Below are positions 44,308 to 56,165 of a stretch of 64,000 bases of DNA, piece after piece. Source of the stretch: Icerya purchasi (Eukaryota; Arthropoda; Insecta; Hemiptera; Monophlebidae); NCBI GenBank assembly GCA_039619475.1, contig CM077116.1:251079440-251143439 (forward strand). The letters run 5' to 3'. How positions within the stretch are numbered: position 1 is the stretch's first letter; every line of letters starts with the position of its first letter. The position numbers and the translations under genes were made by a program. The notes beneath the pieces are model-generated. The model did not search any database, had not been told where the DNA came from, and saw only the letters and a list, made by a program, of their open reading frames with translations.

Positions 44308-44828
44308 ATAATTAGTCTATGCCAATCACATGATCATCATTGTTTCCTTTGAGACAATGATGATCGAAAATGTGGTTGGAGAAGAAGTTAAGAGTTTTTC
44401 GAAAAACGTTGAACGGAGAAGTTGTTAAAATATGAATTGTGCTAAATTTAATAATATTTTGGTTTTTATAGAAATTATGAAAATTATGTGTAATTAAAAC
44501 ACATAATGTGTGGTTGGATGTACCGAGGATATTTCGAAGGGATTTAAAATTTAATTAATGGCGGGCAGGGTAAAACATAATATATTAATATGATGAAGTA
44601 ATCATAAATATTATATAAAATAGAAAATACATTTTCATTAATTTTATTATATTTCTTTTATTTATTCATTTATCTTAGTTTAGTCATTGTTTTAATTAAT
44701 CGTTCGGCAACGAATGTGTGCCGGATGTCAAATTATGTTATGTATATGTATGTGTTATAAAAACTTAATTTGGTAGCAGAGCGTGATAATAATAATAAAA
44801 AAATTTTAAAGCACATATATACATTACA
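44106..44828 (+). repeat. 3' LTR
   Basis: 723 bp, near-identical to the 5' LTR. It also contains the primer-site copy (44771-44785) and the conserved hairpin (44332-44365). Confidence 0.9.
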
Positions 44829-44832
44829 TTTG

Positions 44833-45203
44833 TTTGTTAGTTTAGTTGGATGACGTTGTTATGCTAAGAGATTATTATAGTTGTTTCTTTGATGATGAAC
44901 AGTGTAATCTGTTACAAAACGTTAGAGTTAATGATGAGTACTTCCCAACGTGATTTTTACCGAAAATGGACATGTGGATGAATTCGACTTTTTTTTTATG
45001 ATTGTTTGTGCATAACTTGTACCCATGTGGTGGACTGATTTTAATAATTCTTTATTTATTCTAAAGTGTACCAGTCAATTCCGGTGATTATCGATGAACA
45101 CTCATTAGTTATCAAAAAACGTGTTTTTTTATTATTAATACACCGGACGCTATTGATACTTGAGATATTAACAATATTAAGCATGAAAACTTTTTATTAT
45201 TAC

Positions 45204-45267
<64 letters not shown>

Positions 45268-45835
45268 TCATTACAACTGATCAACTTTAGTGGTCACTTA
45301 GCGATTAATTTAATGTGATAAAAAATGTTTTGTGGAGGGGTAGTACTCACAAGGAAAGTACACGAGTTGTCAGACACCGATTTTGATGAAATTTTGCTAT
45401 GTTGTAGAGTATAGAAAAAATATTAGACACGTGTTTTTTTTTTATCAGCCCATATGCAGTTTTAAGGGGGTGAAAACCATCCCTAAAGTTCACCCTCGAA
45501 AATCGTTTTTCCTAAATATCTCGACTTCAACTCTATATTTTTTTATGAAACAAAATGGAAATTATTTCTCGTGCAAAAGGCGAGTAATCCACAGTGATTT
45601 AAGCAGTGGAGTTGCATCCCCTATTTTCTAGGGGGTGAAAACACCTTTTTTTTTGTCCATAATTTTGGGAAAAAAGATATAAAATAACATAAAAAAATAA
45701 GAAAAACATTTTTTAACAAACACAATTAAAAAATAAATGCCAAAAATGGCCATAATTCTACTTTGTTGATTATTTATGAAAATGTTCAGATGCCTGAAGG
45801 GTCATATTTGAAGGCATGTCATATTATTTATTGAA
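44833..45835. other. No gene; microsatellite and repeat-like sequence
   Basis: An ATT run of about 25 units lies at 45196-45270 and creates a poly-Tyr ORF. At 45460-45650 the words GGGGGTGAAAACC and GTTCACCCTCG recur in both orientations, which resembles degenerate non-coding transposon sequence, but I cannot place it. Confidence 0.5.
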
Positions 45836-45930
45836 CGCCCCTTGTCCGATGTTTAATTTACGCGTTAAATCAATTTTTCTTTCGCGCCTCCCTTGACATC
45901 TCCCTATGCCCCCCTGGTTGGGAACTCCTG
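45836..45930 (-). mobile_element. Possible hAT-like transposon terminus
   Basis: On the minus strand the end reads CAGGAGTTCCCAACCAGGGG, close to the CAGTGGTTCCCAACC-type tips of many hAT elements. Jockey sequence resumes directly at 45931, so an 8-bp duplication would be GTCTAAAG (45931-45938). I do not find the matching end or second duplication, so this is tentative. Confidence 0.35.
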
Positions 45931-48660
45931 GTCTAAAGGCTTATTTCGCCATAGTTTGCGTATTTCACCAGAGTTATCCAGCAAATTGGTAGCAAGTGGA
46001 TTCAAATGAATGCCAAGTCGGGCTACATGTTTATTTGCTTGTTTTTTGATTTCATCCTCCACAGACATGACGTTCAAGTCATTATGCAGGGTATAATTTG
46101 AGACGTACCAGGGGGCTGCAATAATGGTTCTCAGTACCCTATTTTGTTGGATGTTTTTATGCAGCCCCACAGCTGTATACCGTACAGCCAGATCGGTTTT
46201 AGAGCAATAGAGTTTTATCGTCTAAGGACATGCCCGATCTCTTATTTAACAGCCACGACATGGTTCTAGTTTTAAATCTGAAATGCTCGATTTTTTCCTG
46301 AATGTGAATACCCCAGGTCAGCCTAGCGTCCAAAAGCAAGCATAAAGCATTACGACGTTATTTATTTTGATTGCCGGACGTTCAATTTTTCGATTTTCAT
46401 TGACTACTATACGCCATCGTTTTAGCCGTGTCTCCACATGCTCACGTGACTCCTGCAGTTTTTCTGTGGCTGTGTTTTCACACTTATCCACGGCCAAGAT
46501 GGCTGCGTCATCCGCATACAAGGCTACTTCTGTATTATCCCCAGCATCGGGAAGTCGGACGTGTAGACCCAGACCGCTCTCCTCCTGGATCCCGGCCCTT
46601 ACCGGAAAAATATCTGAGTATTCATCGGCTATTTTCACTTGAAAATATCTTTCCTGTATATACGATTTAAATAGTAGATAGAAGGAATGAGTAAGCAAAA
46701 GTTTAATTTTATACAATAATCCTTGATGCCATACCCTATCGAAAGCCTGCTGGACATCTAGACACGCGGCCGTACAAATATTCTTGTTTTCCAAGCTATT
46801 TTCAATGATTTTCGTTAGTCTATGAACCTGTTCTATAGTGTTAATTGTGGGCCATTTGCAGGATGCTGAAGATTTCATAGACACAAAAAATTAAAAATTC
46901 AACGGTTCTGGAAATAGCTAGGGTTGAAAAACAGTTTTTATCCTATATAAAGTGGCAGAAGTCAAGTTATCTTGGCCACATACTGCGAGAAGAAAAATAC
47001 TCCTTACTGCGTCTAATATTGCAGGGTAAAATAGAAGGTCGGCGTAGAATTGGCCGTAAACCAATGTCAAGGTGCCAAAATATCTATAAATGGACTGGGG
47101 TATCCCCAATTTCGGGAAGCTATGTCAAGCGGCAGAAATACATTCTCTTAGTGTTGTCCGTTGAAACTCACGTTATGATAATCGCCAACGCTCATGGAGT
47201 ACGGCAGTACAAGAAGAAGTGGTGCTTACGAAAACCAAATTGAAAATCGGGAATAATTGTATTGTTAGATAATATTGGAAATAACCGTTTTAAAATTAAT
47301 TTTTCCAGTAGCTTTGAGAGGACAGAAAGCAACGATGAGGCCACCTCAGACGGTTTGCCAGGCTTCGGTATAACAATTATCTGCAAGAACTTCCAAGCCA
47401 GTGGAAAATACTGATTACGAAGGAGGGCGTTATACATTTGTGTTACAAATACAACCACTTTTACGTGGTAACTCATTTTAAAGCTCCGCTTTGATTAAGT
47501 CAAATCCGGAGCTCTTTTTACGTTTCATGTTGTTTTTGATGAGTTACTGTATTTCACTAGGTGAGCAACCGGTATTATAGGTATAGAGAGACTCATTTTC
47601 AGCGGTTTTCCAGGTATTCGAGGATATCTGTGAGTCAGCAGCTTGAGGATTCGGTGCAAATACATCGTAAAAATAATTGGCAAAAAGCGCCGCTTTATCG
47701 AAGTTGGTGCGAGCCCAGCTACCCCATCAGTTTTTTGTATTGGCGGAATACGCACAGTTGCCCGTTGAAAATGTCTGCTTTGCACGGTGAGTAATTGTCG
47801 TTTTCGGTCGGTGACAAGCTCGACAGAAATTTCGTTTTTATTTCCATGTAGTACTCTACGCAGCTGCTTGGTTTTTCTATTTAGTTGCCTTTTGGTAGCC
47901 GGATTTCTCGAGTATATGTTTCGGCATATTATTAGACACCTTGGAAAGTTCTATAATGATAATGGCTAGCCACGCAGCATGTTGTATGGTTTCTGTTAAG
48001 TTTTGAACTGTTTTATCAATGTCGTAATTAGTTTTTAGCGGCATATTTAAATTTACGTTAGTCTCTAGATATTGTTTAAATAAAGGCCAGTTGGTTTTTT
48101 TATTGATAAGGTATGGCTCAGGTGTTTTTGTTATTGGCGAAATGCTCACTGTTAATATAATCGAGGAGTGGTCTGACTCTAGATCGAAACAAGAGTCCGC
48201 TCTCGTATATAAAGATGCGATTCCTTTTGTTACAAAAAAATCGAGACAATCAGGTTTTTTCCTGCAATCCTGAGGCCAGTAGGTAGACTCGCCCCCTAAC
48301 AAGTAACTTAGATTCTGGATATAAATTACTTTTTCCAGAATTTTTCCTCTACGATTATCCAAACGAGAGCCCCATTTGCGACTTTTCGAATTCCAGTCTA
48401 CACCGGATATGAATTTTTCTTCGAATGACTTAAAATATTTAACGAATAGGTTTTCGTCTAATCGTTCATTTGGAGAGCAATATACGGCGGAAATAGCGGA
48501 AGTACCGTTAAATGAGCGTAATTTTACCGTACACGCCTGTATTCGTTATTCAGAAAAATTTTTCTCCTCGTAGTGTCTGATCGTTTTTTTAAAATAATAA
48601 TTGTGCTACCGCCACGAGCTTTATTATCTAGCCTAAGGCAAGTGTACACACACATTGTAG
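45931..48660 (-). pseudogene. Jockey-clade ORF2, endonuclease plus RT, interrupted
   Basis: This is the most complete jockey copy here. On the minus strand the endonuclease is readable from about 48650 (F-I-S-G-V-D-W-N-like, then L-L-G-G-E-S-T-Y-W-P, C-L-D-F-F-V-T-K-G-I and L-E-S-D-H-S-S-I-I-L). The RT follows with V-I-P-K-P-G-K near 47370, F-Q-F-G-F-R-K-H-H near 47225, C-L-D-V-Q-Q-A-F-D-R-V-W-H near 46740 and an intact catalytic Y-A-D-D (46507-46518). The tail has A-A-P-W-Y-V-S-N-Y-T-L-H-N-D-L near 46110. Frameshifts and stops split it, and an RTE fragment (about 46860-47216) interrupts it within the fingers. The 3' end is replaced by the hAT-like end. Confidence 0.88.
46860..47216 (+). pseudogene. 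RTE-clade 3' end nested in the jockey element
   Basis: Plus-strand frames give Y-L-G-H-I-L-R-E-E-K-Y-S-L-L, L-Q-G-K-I-E-G-R-R-R-I-G-R-K and N-I-Y-K-W-T-G, the C-terminal blocks of an RTE ORF2, ending in GAAGAAG. Jockey codons continue on both sides on the opposite strand (F-G-F-R-K-H-H before, T-I-E-Q-V-H-R after), so the insertion point is defined to a few bases. The order of events is jockey first, RTE second. Confidence 0.8.
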
Positions 48661-51600
48661 TTGGGAATATTAAAAACTGTTTTATTTGTGGAAAAGCATG
48701 GAAACGTAATTTGAAAAAATTAAAGTATTATCAGTTTTTTCGGGGCCACCTGGAAAAGAAATAATGATGCAAGTCCGCTTTTCCAACGGGGTGGGGATAT
48801 TCCAGAAAAAACGCTTTTTGGCATATTCATTTTAAATAATTTCGTTATTTACGTTTATAATTATTTTTGGCTCAAAAACACTCTTTACATTTGAGAGGAA
48901 TGTGCTCGGCAAAAAAGGCTGAATGACAAGAGAACTGTTATTTGTTTATAAATAATTGGTGTCTTAACTAATCTCAGAATCATTTAGATGGCCAACGTTC
49001 ATATTAAACAAGAAAAGGCATTATGGCTCGTGTCGCAACCACCGCGCATTTAAATTTCCTTTATCATTATTACTATCGGTTTTATCATACAAGTTGTTTT
49101 GTGATCTCATCATAATGGCGAAAACACGGATCCGATTATGGTAGAGTTCAAAAGAATAGAAAGGATAAAAATTACCGCTAAGATTTTTTCGCGAGAGAAT
49201 TAAAAAGAAATGCGGACACCTTTTCTTTTGATTTTAATGAAATTAGCGAGAGGTGAAATCTTAAGATTTTAAAATAATTAAGCCGGAAGTTCATTCGCGG
49301 CCGATGGCACATAATACGTGAGGAGCCGTAATAAAATTGTTGCTACGTTTTGCGGCTGGAAAAGTGTTCAGAACTGAATATCGGAAAATAAAATTAAAAA
49401 GATTAAACGGCATAACGGAATTGTCGAATGCGGCGCGCGAGACGACCCAGTTGTGATAATGGTGTACAGATTTGTCGAGTAACTCGCTTAACCAGCTGAA
49501 CGGTTCTTTCAACGAGGTTCATCCGGACAAATGGCGAATATTCGGATGATAATAAGAAAGCGTGTTGCTCCATCGACTGAGGGTGGTAAAGTCTACTAAG
49601 TCGATCCCTTTATTCGCCGATTCTCACACAGCCGACAGCTATTGTTAACAAATACGGTGATACGGGGTCTGGTAGTGGTATTAGCGGATTGCATACGAAT
49701 CGTCCTGAGGGCCTTTTCCGATCGAATCTGCGCTGCCTTTAAATACCTCTTTTACGCTTCGGTATTATTAATGTAAAGATTAAGCACTTTGAACTGATGC
49801 AATTACAGTAGCGATGCGAAAACTTTTTTCGTTATTATTATTCGCGGTCACAGTTAAAAATTCGGCTAATTAACGTATAAAGAGACGCATTTTTACGTTT
49901 CTCCCATTTTTCGAATTAAAAATATTCAAACGCAGACTAGTTATCAGAATTTCAGTACAGTATGTCAGGGAAGAGAGGCGCTTTCAATTTTTTTACAACT
50001 GCAAATCTGTTTTTTTTTTTTTTTTTTTTTTTTTTAGCCTGTCTCGTAAATAATGTTCAATTTTGGGAGAAAAAACAAAAACAAAAAAAAGAAAATATTA
50101 GCACTTATTAAAAGTTCTATCGGGTTGTTACAAATAAAGAAAACGCCAACAATACTGCAAAAATAAGATTTCAAAAATATGGATTTTATTTCAGAAATGA
50201 ATTACTTCGCCACTACTACCAGTTAATTGGTGAAAAGCCATTCCCAGGTGAACTATCATCAAGCAGCGTACATTCAAGAATAAACTTCAACAACTGTATC
50301 GTTAATTCGGTTATTTCCCTGCAGGTTATAATTACTCGATGTAGTTATACTTTAAATTTCTAATTCAAAATATCGCGGCAATTTTATCAACTATTTAATT
50401 TTAGATGCAAAAAAATATGGCGAATGTGGGATTATTAAGATATTTCACTTGTAAACTCGATACGAGTCAAATGTGAGAAAAATGTTTATTAAAAATGTTC
50501 AATTTCCATCAATAAATTGATCTGCAGCAAAAAATTATTACGATCGCTCTGCCGATTGTGGGCATAATTTTTCTGCGATCACCTGCATTATTATTTGCTT
50601 TGATACGGGGTTTCTCTCGCCACAGCGTGATATCGATAACTCGAATGCAAACCACGCAAGAAATAAGCAAAGGAGGAAAAATACAATTATCCGAAAGCTA
50701 TTATTAAATATTTAAAGCCTTCACAAGTGATTACTTATAATAAATAATTTTCGGAAACAACTGCGTTTTTTAAAAGATATTTATTCGCTTAACGTTTCGA
50801 CCCCAGCTTACACTGGCCATCATCAGAAGCAAACTGAAGAACGGAGCGAAAATTGCGATCGACAATAAGTATGCTATCAACCAACCCAGTCAAAGGTAGC
50901 GAGCAACAGCAACGGGAAACGTTATAGAAAATAGATAATCAAATTAGAGAAATATAAAATAATAAAGAAAACGATGCAGTGTATGATTTATTCGGGAGCA
51001 GCAGCACACCTATCGCTGAAAACATTCATTGCGTCTAGGTCCCTGTACGCTGCCAACCTAATTAAAGGTGGTAAGCAGCACCGAGAGGAAGTGCCTTAGA
51101 GGAAAGGTAAAAACCTTTATGGAATCAACGTTGATACTAAAGAAACGCGAATTATGTTAATACATATATAGACAATTCATAAAGCCCCCTTGAAAAATCC
51201 ATATCGATAAAAATGGAAAGCAAGGAGAAAAACTTCGAAAAGAGCAGACAAAAACACTGAGAGAGCTATACGAATGCAAAACATGTATTAGAAAAAAAAG
51301 GAGAATATCGCGGTAAAGGAGAGAAAATATGTAAGAAATGAATAGAACAATACGTGGTAAGGATAAATAAAGGTGAAATTAGAGAAAATTTCGACTGACA
51401 AAATCTCTAAAACTGCATGAAACTTAACATAAAGCTGATCTTTTATTGTCCACATTAGGGATTCCCGACTTACTAAGAGAAGACGATAGAAATTAAGTAA
51501 TGTGTCGGAAGAAAATTTCATCAACTTCGAGAATGGTAGAGTCTCAAACGGAATTTTTGAAATAGTCAGAAATTGCTAACCGGAGTAACCTGTGCAGCCA

Positions 51601-54429
51601 GCGTTAACGGTATAACACTGGATTATAATATTTTTTAAAAGGATTTTGGGTGTTGTTGGAAAATAGTCTAATGTACGAAGAGAAGGAACTACCGGAATAA
51701 CTTTTTTGGCCGTTTCCTTTTTAAGGCGAAGAAATTGTTTTTGCTTAGAAGTGACAACAAAGGTGAATACCGGTGAAACCAGTTTCCCTTGAACGATATT
51801 TTTAATCTCTCGGAGTATGAAATATTTTACCGACTCATGATCTTATGTATTCTCACTTGCTCCCTAAATACCGGTCAGCGAGAGGCAAGGACAGAATAAC
51901 TTTCGCCACATAATGAACGTAATGAAAACTAGTTGGGTTATTTCGTTGGATGATGGTGCATTCAGAAGAAAAATCAGAATATTTGCTCCGACATGAGGAA
52001 CGCTGTAGCTGCCGAATTGGAGACATTTACGGCCAAGTTTAGGTCTGTGATAAACTCTAGCTTAATATTGACACGGTAGGCATTATAGAAATTGACAAGA
52101 AACGGAAGAGTCAAGCTCAAAAATTTAACTTCGATAACGAAATCGGCGTAAAAGAATTCTCAGAAATATATGTAACTTTCGGATATTCGAGACCTGACAA
52201 GAACAGTTTAAGGGGGAAGTTCATCGATGGGCAAATCAATTAGAATATCACGAACTATACCAAAACGAAATAATAACGATCGCGAGATAAATGATCGTTT
52301 CTTTATGGACATGTCAGAAAGCAAAAACTGATAAGCTGCCAGAGTAAAGGAAAAGTTAAGATTAATCAAGTTCTCTTTGCGGAACGAGTAATTGGTGGAT
52401 AAACCGCTAACTTTCTTATAAAACCATTCGGTTAAAGACATCGAGTGTTTTTGTTTTCTACGACTAAAGTCGCTTAACCTTCAAAGTTATTCGAAAACAT
52501 CGGTGCGATATTAGAAAAATGATTAAAGTTCTAATCGAAAATTACCATGCGTCGACGAGCTTATTAATATTCTCCCTACTGTTGCCTTTCGAAGTAGATA
52601 AGTTGCAGGAGGATGGAGAAGGTGAGATTGACGGAATAGTTTTTTAATCGTAGTCGTTTTAACCTACGCGTCAGACAAATCCGGCGTTAACAATTATTAG
52701 TAGAATTTAGGTAATGCGAAATACGAAACCGATAAGAATGAACGGAATAAAATAAAACGAAACACAAATATAAAAATAGGTCAGATTATTTGCAACGGAA
52801 AGTTATAATACGAGCAAAACTTAATCACACATGTATAAAAAGTACAAGTTCATCACTGACGGAATTTGAATGTTTCGTTTGAACGAATACATATCCAGCT
52901 TTATATAGTACTGAAAGTAGCATCATTTTAAGTTGGCTTATCCGTATGATCATTTTTAATTCACGCTAAAAATCGAAAAATAAAATAGTTTAATCGAAAA
53001 AAAAACGCGCTTAAAAGTAAAAAATAATTATCCGATAAAAAATAATATACTTCGGAGTAATATTCATAAGGGTTAAACACAACACTAACCTTTCGTAATC
53101 GGCACCGAATACAAATTGTAACGATAATTACAAACCGAATTAAATATTCTTAATGTTTCCACTAGTTGGTGGCCCCCCGTGTAAATGATTTCGTTGCTAT
53201 ACTGATTAAACTGTCTCTGAATATTGTTGCAATTTCGCGTACCGAGACTTTGATTAACGTATGAATGTGGTGTTTAAGAATAATCACAATCCTTAAGGTG
53301 TAGTACTGTTTAATATAAATTATCTTCTCATTGAGTAAAATAATTTTTTACTTTCTCGTGAATTTTTATTAAATTTTTAAAGCAAATCTTCGGTGTACTT
53401 TTTTAAACTATTTCTTAGTAGATTTCTCACTGGGGGGGGGTCGTAGTTTCTGAATGTATTCCAGTAATTAACAATTGGCGCAGCAGATTTATTTCTATAC
53501 TATCATGCTTGTCGGGAGTTGTTATCACATGATATTCTTCTATGTGACACATTTTTCTCAAAAAAGGCTATCAAAGATTTTTTGTCTTAAAATATTCGGG
53601 CACTATTTTTAGCTGAATAAAATCAGAATGGCTGCCAGTCGTAAAACATGTTCATGTTAAAGAGTAAACATAACCGAAAAATTTTGACGCGGCTGGCGCG
53701 CAGATAATTTCGCTGGCGATTAATTTACAGTGAAGTTACGTTTAAAGATTTATAACGGTAACATCTGCAACGTATTCTATATGACGTCACATTGGAAGAG
53801 TCTGACAACAGTGATTACTGGAGTACCTATACTCGTAGTAGTAGTAGTAGTAGGGTAACGAAATGACGGGTGGTATGCTTTGAACTTTAATCGCTGGCAC
53901 GATGCAACAACATCGGCGCTATATTGGACGAAAGTGTGCATTGGGCACCGATAGAAAGGGGCGCGTAATCCGGAATAGATAAGAAAAAGTGTGCGCCTAT
54001 ATGGAAAAAAAGATATGACGCGAATACATTGGCTCTGAAAAATGCGAGACGAGCCGGAAAATTATAAAAGCCGTCGCTACGTTTAAGAAAAGATTTCGTC
54101 GCCACACACATTTCTGTGTTATTTAATACATTAAAATAAACAAACAACAACAACACGAAACATTGAGTACATTAACTAATTAGTTAAAAATTAAATCAAA
54201 TTAAATTAATTAGCGAATATATATTTAGTGTTTCGTTCATATGTGTGTTTCCTTGTACGTTTATTGCAATTACAGTTGCAACTTTACATACCCCTTCGTA
54301 CAACGCAAACATCTACACTGTACGGTTTATTTTTTCGTTTAATGGAGTAGAATGAATAACTGTTGAAAGTAATTATTTTTTTGACTTAATAGATTTAAAT
54401 AAAGAGAGAAAAAAAAAGATATTAAACGT
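48661..54429. other. Largest stretch without recognisable elements
   Basis: 5.8 kb with no RT, transposase or LTR signature on either strand and no host exon I can name. Contains a T-run of about 26 (50010-50035), a hammerhead-like motif (50793-50826) and a short GTA repeat (53835-53854). The longest frames (49291-49512, 51288-51524, 53887-54156) show no motif. It could be single-copy intergenic or intronic DNA. Confidence 0.45.
50793..50826 (-). ncRNA. Hammerhead-ribozyme-like core, tentative
   Basis: The minus strand has CTGATGA (50820-50826), a stem-forming CCAG...CTGG segment and then GAAAC, ending near 50793. CUGAUGA-stem-GAAA is the hammerhead core order, and such motifs are known in Penelope-like elements. 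The base pair expected to close stem II next to the core is not ideal and I cannot define stem III or the cleavage site. It may be a degenerate remnant or coincidence. Confidence 0.3.
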
Positions 54430-54960
54430 TTTAGATAGATGGAATTTTTTCTTCTCTGATTTGAAAAATCGATGTTTTTTCATTTTTCTTTGGCCTGGCA
54501 TTAAACACCATTTTTTTTCTTCTTCTTCTTCTTCTTCTTCTTCTATGTGCCCTGTTCTCGAGAAGGAAGTTGGCGATCATCTGCTTGACTTGATCTTCAT
54601 CCATGACTCTCCTGAATATTTCCGCCGTATCTAATTTGAACCACTTCCCGTTAGGTTTTACATTTAGTTTTGCCAGCAAAAGATTATGACCGCAGTTAAT
54701 ATCGGCCCCAGGATATGTTTTTACACTTTGTAGTATGTTACGGTATCTTCCGTTCACCAAGAAATGATCAATCTGCTTTTTCAGACGCTTCTGCCGTACA
54801 ATGTCCAAGTGTATAGACGTCGTGGCGGTAATTTAAATAATGAGTTCATGATTATAAAATCTTCTGCTTGGCACCATTGCACTACGCAGTCTCCTCGTTC
54901 ATTACTCACGCCTAAACCGTGATCTCCAACTACATGTTTTTGAGAACATAACAGTTGATC
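54430..54960 (-). pseudogene. RTE-clade endonuclease C-terminus with CTT expansion
   Basis: The minus strand reads G-D-H-G-L-G-V-S-N-E-R-G-D near 54900, (Y)-T-W-T-L-Y-G-R-S near 54800, I-D-H-F-L-V-N-G-R-Y-R and T-Y-P-G-A-D-I-N-C-G-H-N near 54680-54720. These are the last endonuclease blocks of RTE-type elements, including the (S)-D-H-N type His block, where the expected Ser-Asp has become Cys-Gly. A CTT/GAA repeat (54514-54545) follows and is translated as an Arg run in one frame. Stops occur between blocks. Confidence 0.75.
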
Positions 54961-55704
54961 TTCCTAGAAAATGTGTTTTCCGAGTGAACTAAAATTTATT
55001 GCATTTCACGACGCTAGTCGGTACTCAGTTTTATTATTGAAGATTATGATAACTCGTGATTCTTTCATTTCAACGTCGTATAATTTAAATCGTGTTTTAA
55101 TTAGTTTTCCGATTTCAAAAGTAACTGCGGGCAATTTTCATTATCGTGGGCGATGTTAACGAATTCCGTTTTAAATCGTATCTCACTGGTAGTATTGGGC
55201 GTATTGAATTTTATTTTTCTTTTCCGAGTAAAGCTACGCGGTCGAGTTGGTATACGGTTGACCTGTGTGAATAGTTTTCTAGGATATTTAAATAACTGAA
55301 GAGAGATCGACTAGTATGCCGAGGATATGAAATGAGCTAACGATTAGATTCTTAACGTAATAGTTTGGATAGATTTTCAAAAAATAAATGGTTCTGCACT
55401 ATCGCAAACCGTAGTCCAATTTTGATAACATAAAGCTTAAGCATTCGCAGTAAAGTTCTCAATATGGTTTCCTCCGAAAAACCAAACCGTTATAATGGAA
55501 CAGTTTCCGATGAATTTAAGCCGGCGGATCTGGTTACTTGGTGCCAAAAACAGCACATTGAATTCTGTTTAACGAAAAAGTTAAAATCATCAATGATGGT
55601 TATCATCAGAGAAGTGATTTTTTCGGTATTTTAAAATTCAATTTTCATTTCGTTTTTGTATTTAGACCCGACGGGTGACAACGTTTTCTTCAATAAAAGT
55701 TTCT
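54961..55704. other. No recognised gene
   Basis: Nothing supported; short unassigned frames only. Confidence 0.4.
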
Positions 55705-55785
55705 TCTTCTTCATCCGCCGTCTCCGCTCGAAGGTTGGCGATCCACAATTGAAATTTATTTCTATCAACAGCTGTTTTTACATTA
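55705..55785 (-). pseudogene. RTE-clade extreme 3' end
   Basis: Minus-strand codons give V-D-R-N-K-F-Q-L-W-I-A-N-L-R followed by GAAGAAGAAG, the typical last residues and simple-repeat tail of RTE elements. Only about 25 codons remain. Confidence 0.6.
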
Positions 55786-55802
55786 TTGAATTATTGTTCA
55801 TT

Positions 55803-56165
55803 TCAAACGGAAGCCATTAAGAATTTAGAAGAAAGGTAATTGGAGGAAATGAAAATAATGGAACGTAAGATAGTCATTAATACGTTTATGAATGTAGAAC
55901 AGAAAGGAGGCAAACGAAAAGATTCTGAAAAGCCAAAATCTGGGAGGATAAAAGAGGCACTGACACTGCTCGGCCGCCTCTTCGAACCATCTGTAAACAC
56001 TGTTTCATACGAAGGAAATTGAGAATTGATAATATCGTGAAATTCCTGTCTAATTAGGACCCGCGGAAGAAACCTCGCTGGCCTTTCTAATAATCTTCCT
56101 AGCATACTGCGGCGCACCTCCTCCGCCGAAACTAAACTCCTTCTCTTTTTCAATAATACAAACAT
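55803..56165 (-). pseudogene. I-like RNase H fragment, diverged
   Basis: An open 120-codon frame has F-T-D-G-S-K, the first catalytic Asp of RNase H, then F-S-E-S-F-R-L-P-P-F-C-S-T-F, which matches the block before the second catalytic residue in the I-like copies at 19.7 and 61.4 kb. The expected A-E-S is replaced by I-N-V, so the catalytic Glu is missing. The rest of the domain is cut off at 55803, next to the RTE 3' end. Confidence 0.75.

Larger units (their letters stand above)
37396..44828 (+). mobile_element. Ty3/gypsy LTR retrotransposon, non-autonomous, hosting a Tc1-like insertion
   Basis: It is bounded by direct LTRs (37396-38112 and 44106-44828) and TTTG on each side (37392-37395 and 44829-44832). 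It has a primer site at 38118-38133, a gag-like frame at 41549-42360 and integrase at about 42740-43761, then a polypurine tract at 44093-44105. Protease, reverse transcriptase and element RNase H are all absent: gag sequence runs directly into the integrase zinc-binding region. Without the nested transposon the element is about 5.7 kb, with a leader of about 1.7 kb. LTR similarity implies a recent insertion, so it was probably mobilised by a relative's enzymes. Gene order and the integrase GPY-like tail support Ty3/gypsy. Confidence 0.9.

Noticed and set aside
45066..45290. ORF with a long Tyr run
   Set aside because: Produced entirely by the ATT microsatellite.
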